NCBI GenBank assembly: GCA_025937075.1
Contig: JAICSD010000244.1
Location: 1-6,887, forward strand
Source of the DNA: Vicinamibacteria bacterium
GTDB lineage: Bacteria; Acidobacteriota; Vicinamibacteria; Vicinamibacterales; 2-12-FULL-66-21
Direction of reading: 5' to 3'
Length of the DNA: 6,887 nt
The translations under genes were made by a program, and so were the position numbers. Numbering within the stretch: position 1 is the first letter of the stretch; the number at the start of each line of letters is the position of its first letter. Below, piece by piece: positions 5,761-6,887 of this stretch. Below the pieces are notes generated by a model that made no database searches, had not been told where the DNA came from, and saw only the letters and a list, made by a program, of their open reading frames with translations.

Positions 5761-5861
5761 CGCATCATTCTGAGGTGAAACGAGATCAGCGTCAAGGTCC
5801 CGCTTACGGCCGGTACGGCGGCGGTCTATACATGAGCCGCCTAATGCGTTAGCATAGCGGG

Positions 5862-5889
5862 TTGACAATTCCTGTCCACGCTCATTGAT
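5862..5889 (+). promoter_or_regulatory. possible promoter for the nuclease-like gene
   Basis: A perfect -35 hexamer TTGACA (5862-5867) is followed after 16 bases by ATTGAT (5884-5889), a poor -10 match (3 of 6). The leader would be about 15 bases. The reverse of the same box reads TTGTCA and could serve the divergent receiver-hemE-hemG cluster, but no clear -10 was found on that strand; TATAGA near 5826-5831 is the best candidate. The gap at 5761-5910 holds no other gene I can support. Confidence 0.35.
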
Positions 5890-5910
5890 CTCAACCCTAC
5901 GTGAGGCGCC

Positions 5911-6549
5911 GTGAGCCCCATCCTGGTCCGGCCTGTCCGGGAACAGCTCGAGCATGACCGTATCATTCGCCTGCTGCAGATACGCCTGAAGCGGCGCCAC
6001 GAGATCGCAATCAACGTCGGCGACGAACAGACGGCGGCGGTCCGAGTCGGCGTCGGGCAGATGTTTCCCGATCTCGTTCTGACGTCGGCCGATCGCGGCA
6101 AGCGGCTCGAAGGAGTCGTCGAGGTCGAGACGGGCGAATCGGTCAATCATCTCGAGGCGATGGCGCAGTGGGCGCACTTCGGCCGGATCCGCGCCCCCTT
6201 CCACCTTTACGTGCCTGCCGCGGTTGCGGAAATCGCGCGGCGCCTCTGTTCCGAGCATCAGGTGAACGTCGCCGAGCTGTGGAGCTATCACACGATCGGC
6301 GACCAGACGCGCTTCACGCTCGTGCAGCGATTGGCCGGCGCACCCGCGCGGTCGGTCGAAGAGCAACCGCGGAAGCGATCGGCACCCGCCCCCCGCACCC
6401 CGCGAAAGGCGGCACGGCCCGTCAGGAAACCCGCCCCATCGAGCCGCCCCGTGAAAGCGCGCGGCGGGCGCGCCGAAGCCGCGGGGAAGAGCACGCACCC
6501 GCGCACGCGCACCCAAAACACGCCCACGCGCACGCAAAAGAGGAAGTAG
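5911..6549 (+). CDS. possible PD-(D/E)XK-fold protein with long basic tail
   Basis: The GTG at 5911 is the first possible start after an in-frame TGA at 5902-5904; GAGG at 5903-5906 can serve as a close ribosome binding site. The 212-residue product has a globular part (1-142) and a disordered basic tail (143-212). In the globular part an N-terminal helix with E12 and E14 is followed by FPDLVLTS (52-59) and, 12 residues on, VVEVETGESV (69-78), then a helix containing Q86-W87. This D54...E71-x-E73 arrangement resembles the active site of PD-(D/E)XK nucleases, in a variant with E-V-E instead of E-x-K. FHLYVP (97-102) would be a later core strand. The tail is built from Pro, Ala, Arg, Lys and Thr, with an imperfect seven-residue repeat (TRTQN, TRTQK), and could bind nucleic acid. 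I do not recognise a named family; nuclease activity is inference. The next gene follows in the same frame. Confidence 0.78.
   Translation: MSPILVRPVREQLEHDRIIRLLQIRLKRRHEIAINVGDEQTAAVRVGVGQMFPDLVLTSADRGKRLEGVVEVETGESVNHLEAMAQWAHFGRIRAPFHLYVPAAVAEIARRLCSEHQVNVAELWSYHTIGDQTRFTLVQRLAGAPARSVEEQPRKRSAPAPRTPRKAARPVRKPAPSSRPVKARGGRAEAAGKSTHPRTRTQNTPTRTQKRK
6504..6539 (+). repeat. imperfect 21-base-period direct repeat in the basic tail
   Basis: CACGCGCACCCAAAA (6504-6518) recurs as CACGCGCACGCAAAA (6525-6539), 14 of 15 bases identical, 21 bases or seven codons apart. It encodes the TRTQN/TRTQK repeat near the protein's C-terminus. Confidence 0.6.
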
Positions 6550-6552
6550 CTC

Positions 6553-6887
6553 CTGCCGCACCTCCGGTTCAGCCGCGATCGGCGTGGATACGAAACGACG
6601 ACGCTGCTGCATACGTCGCGCAGAAGAGGGAAGGGTCAGCCTCGCATCCTTTACTGGTTCCGCACGCCGCCGGGCGTGCGCGTCGGGCGCGCGGCGATCG
6701 ACGAAGAAGCGATCCGTTTGATCGAGGAGCACAACCCGGACGTCGACTTCGACTGGACGCGGATCCTGAAATTTCCGGCATCTGCGGACGGTGCGCGACA
6801 GCCGGCGCCTCGAGCGGCCAAACACGAACAGAAGCCGCGTCCCGAGGCCGCCGAACAACGTCGTCCCGTGTTGGAGACACCCGCGCC
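6553..6887 (+). CDS. conserved-looking protein of unknown function, no canonical start, cut by right edge
   Basis: From 6550 the frame is open to the right edge, 112 codons without a stop, and lies in the same frame as the preceding gene just past its TAG (6547-6549). The product looks like real protein: HLRFSRDRRGYETTTLLHT, then PRILYWFRTPPGVRVGR, then DEEAIRLIEEHNPDVDFDWTRILKFP. I recall similar unannotated bacterial proteins with a DRRGYE...LYWFRTPP pattern but cannot name a family. After the ILKFP stretch it becomes Ala/Pro/Arg/Glu-rich and probably disordered. No ATG, GTG or TTG occurs before the conserved part; the first in-frame GTG is inside PPGV. A CTG at 6553 has AGAGGAAG (6539-6546) at ideal distance and would give MPHLRFSRDRRGYE, a natural N-terminus. 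Readthrough of the TAG is the alternative. It is probably co-transcribed with the nuclease-like gene. Confidence 0.65.
   Translation, partial: MPHLRFSRDRRGYETTTLLHTSRRRGKGQPRILYWFRTPPGVRVGRAAIDEEAIRLIEEHNPDVDFDWTRILKFPASADGARQPAPRAAKHEQKPRPEAAEQRRPVLETPA

Noticed and set aside
5782..5892. 7-base inverted repeat GAGATCA (5782-5788) and TGATCTC (5886-5892) in the divergent intergenic region
   Set aside because: The arms are 97 bases apart and short; chance occurrence is plausible and no motif relationship to the promoter boxes is clear.
5771..6858. Long minus-strand open frame continuing upstream of the receiver gene (total about 501 codons)
   Set aside because: It runs antisense through the divergent gene at 5911 and is compositionally Arg/Ala-rich with no domain; only the part below 5760 matches a receiver.
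1..6887. Mobile element, CRISPR array, toxin-antitoxin or defence island
   Set aside because: No transposase, integrase, terminal inverted repeats, regularly spaced repeats or recognisable defence genes were seen on either strand.

Overview
The window is GC-rich, densely coded bacterial chromosome: long antisense shadow frames, gaps mostly under 150 bases, no insertion sequence, integrase, CRISPR array or rRNA. The gene content is mostly core metabolism (two heme-synthesis enzymes, arginase, tRNA-Lys) plus small poorly characterised proteins. The GC-rich style, single-domain receiver, exported methyltransferase-like protein and basic Ala/Pro/Lys/Arg tails remind me of Acidobacteriota, perhaps Vicinamibacteria. 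That is an impression from memory and was not tested.

Layout from left to right. Bases 1-601 (minus) hold a membrane protein with an N-terminal zinc ribbon (DUF3667-like), cut by the left edge and lying 19 bases downstream of a tRNA-Lys(TTT) gene at 621-692 (minus). A 62-residue highly basic protein (797-985, plus) has a perfect hairpin just before a very strong ribosome binding site. It converges, with 3 bases between stop codons, on an intact arginase (989-1900, minus). Divergent from the arginase, behind a recognisable sigma-70-type promoter, is an 81-residue protein (2029-2274, plus) made of a UvrD/PcrA-tail-like SH3/Tudor domain and a lysine/arginine tail. It converges on a methyltransferase-fold protein (2284-2916, minus) that carries a signal peptide and has a changed metal-site residue.

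A minus-strand cluster follows, read from 5760 down to 2971: single-domain response regulator, hemE, hemG. The receiver stop and hemE start overlap as GTGA. The hemE stop abuts the hemG frame so closely that hemG has no ATG, GTG or TTG upstream of its FAD-binding motif. HemE makes coproporphyrinogen III and HemG is an FAD-dependent porphyrinogen oxidase. The intervening step, if the protoporphyrin branch is used, is not encoded here. An 8-bp hairpin separates hemG from the methyltransferase gene.

Divergent from the cluster, across about 150 bases with a TTGACA box, are two plus-strand genes. The first (5911-6549) encodes a protein with a possible PD-(D/E)XK-type nuclease core and a long basic tail. 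The second (6553 to the right edge) is in the same frame immediately after the first gene's TAG, also has no canonical start codon, and has a good ribosome binding site in front of a CTG. The two apparently start-codon-less genes, the exported methyltransferase-like protein and the nuclease-like/unknown gene pair are the points most worth a second look. No clear multi-gene novel system is demonstrated by this sequence alone.
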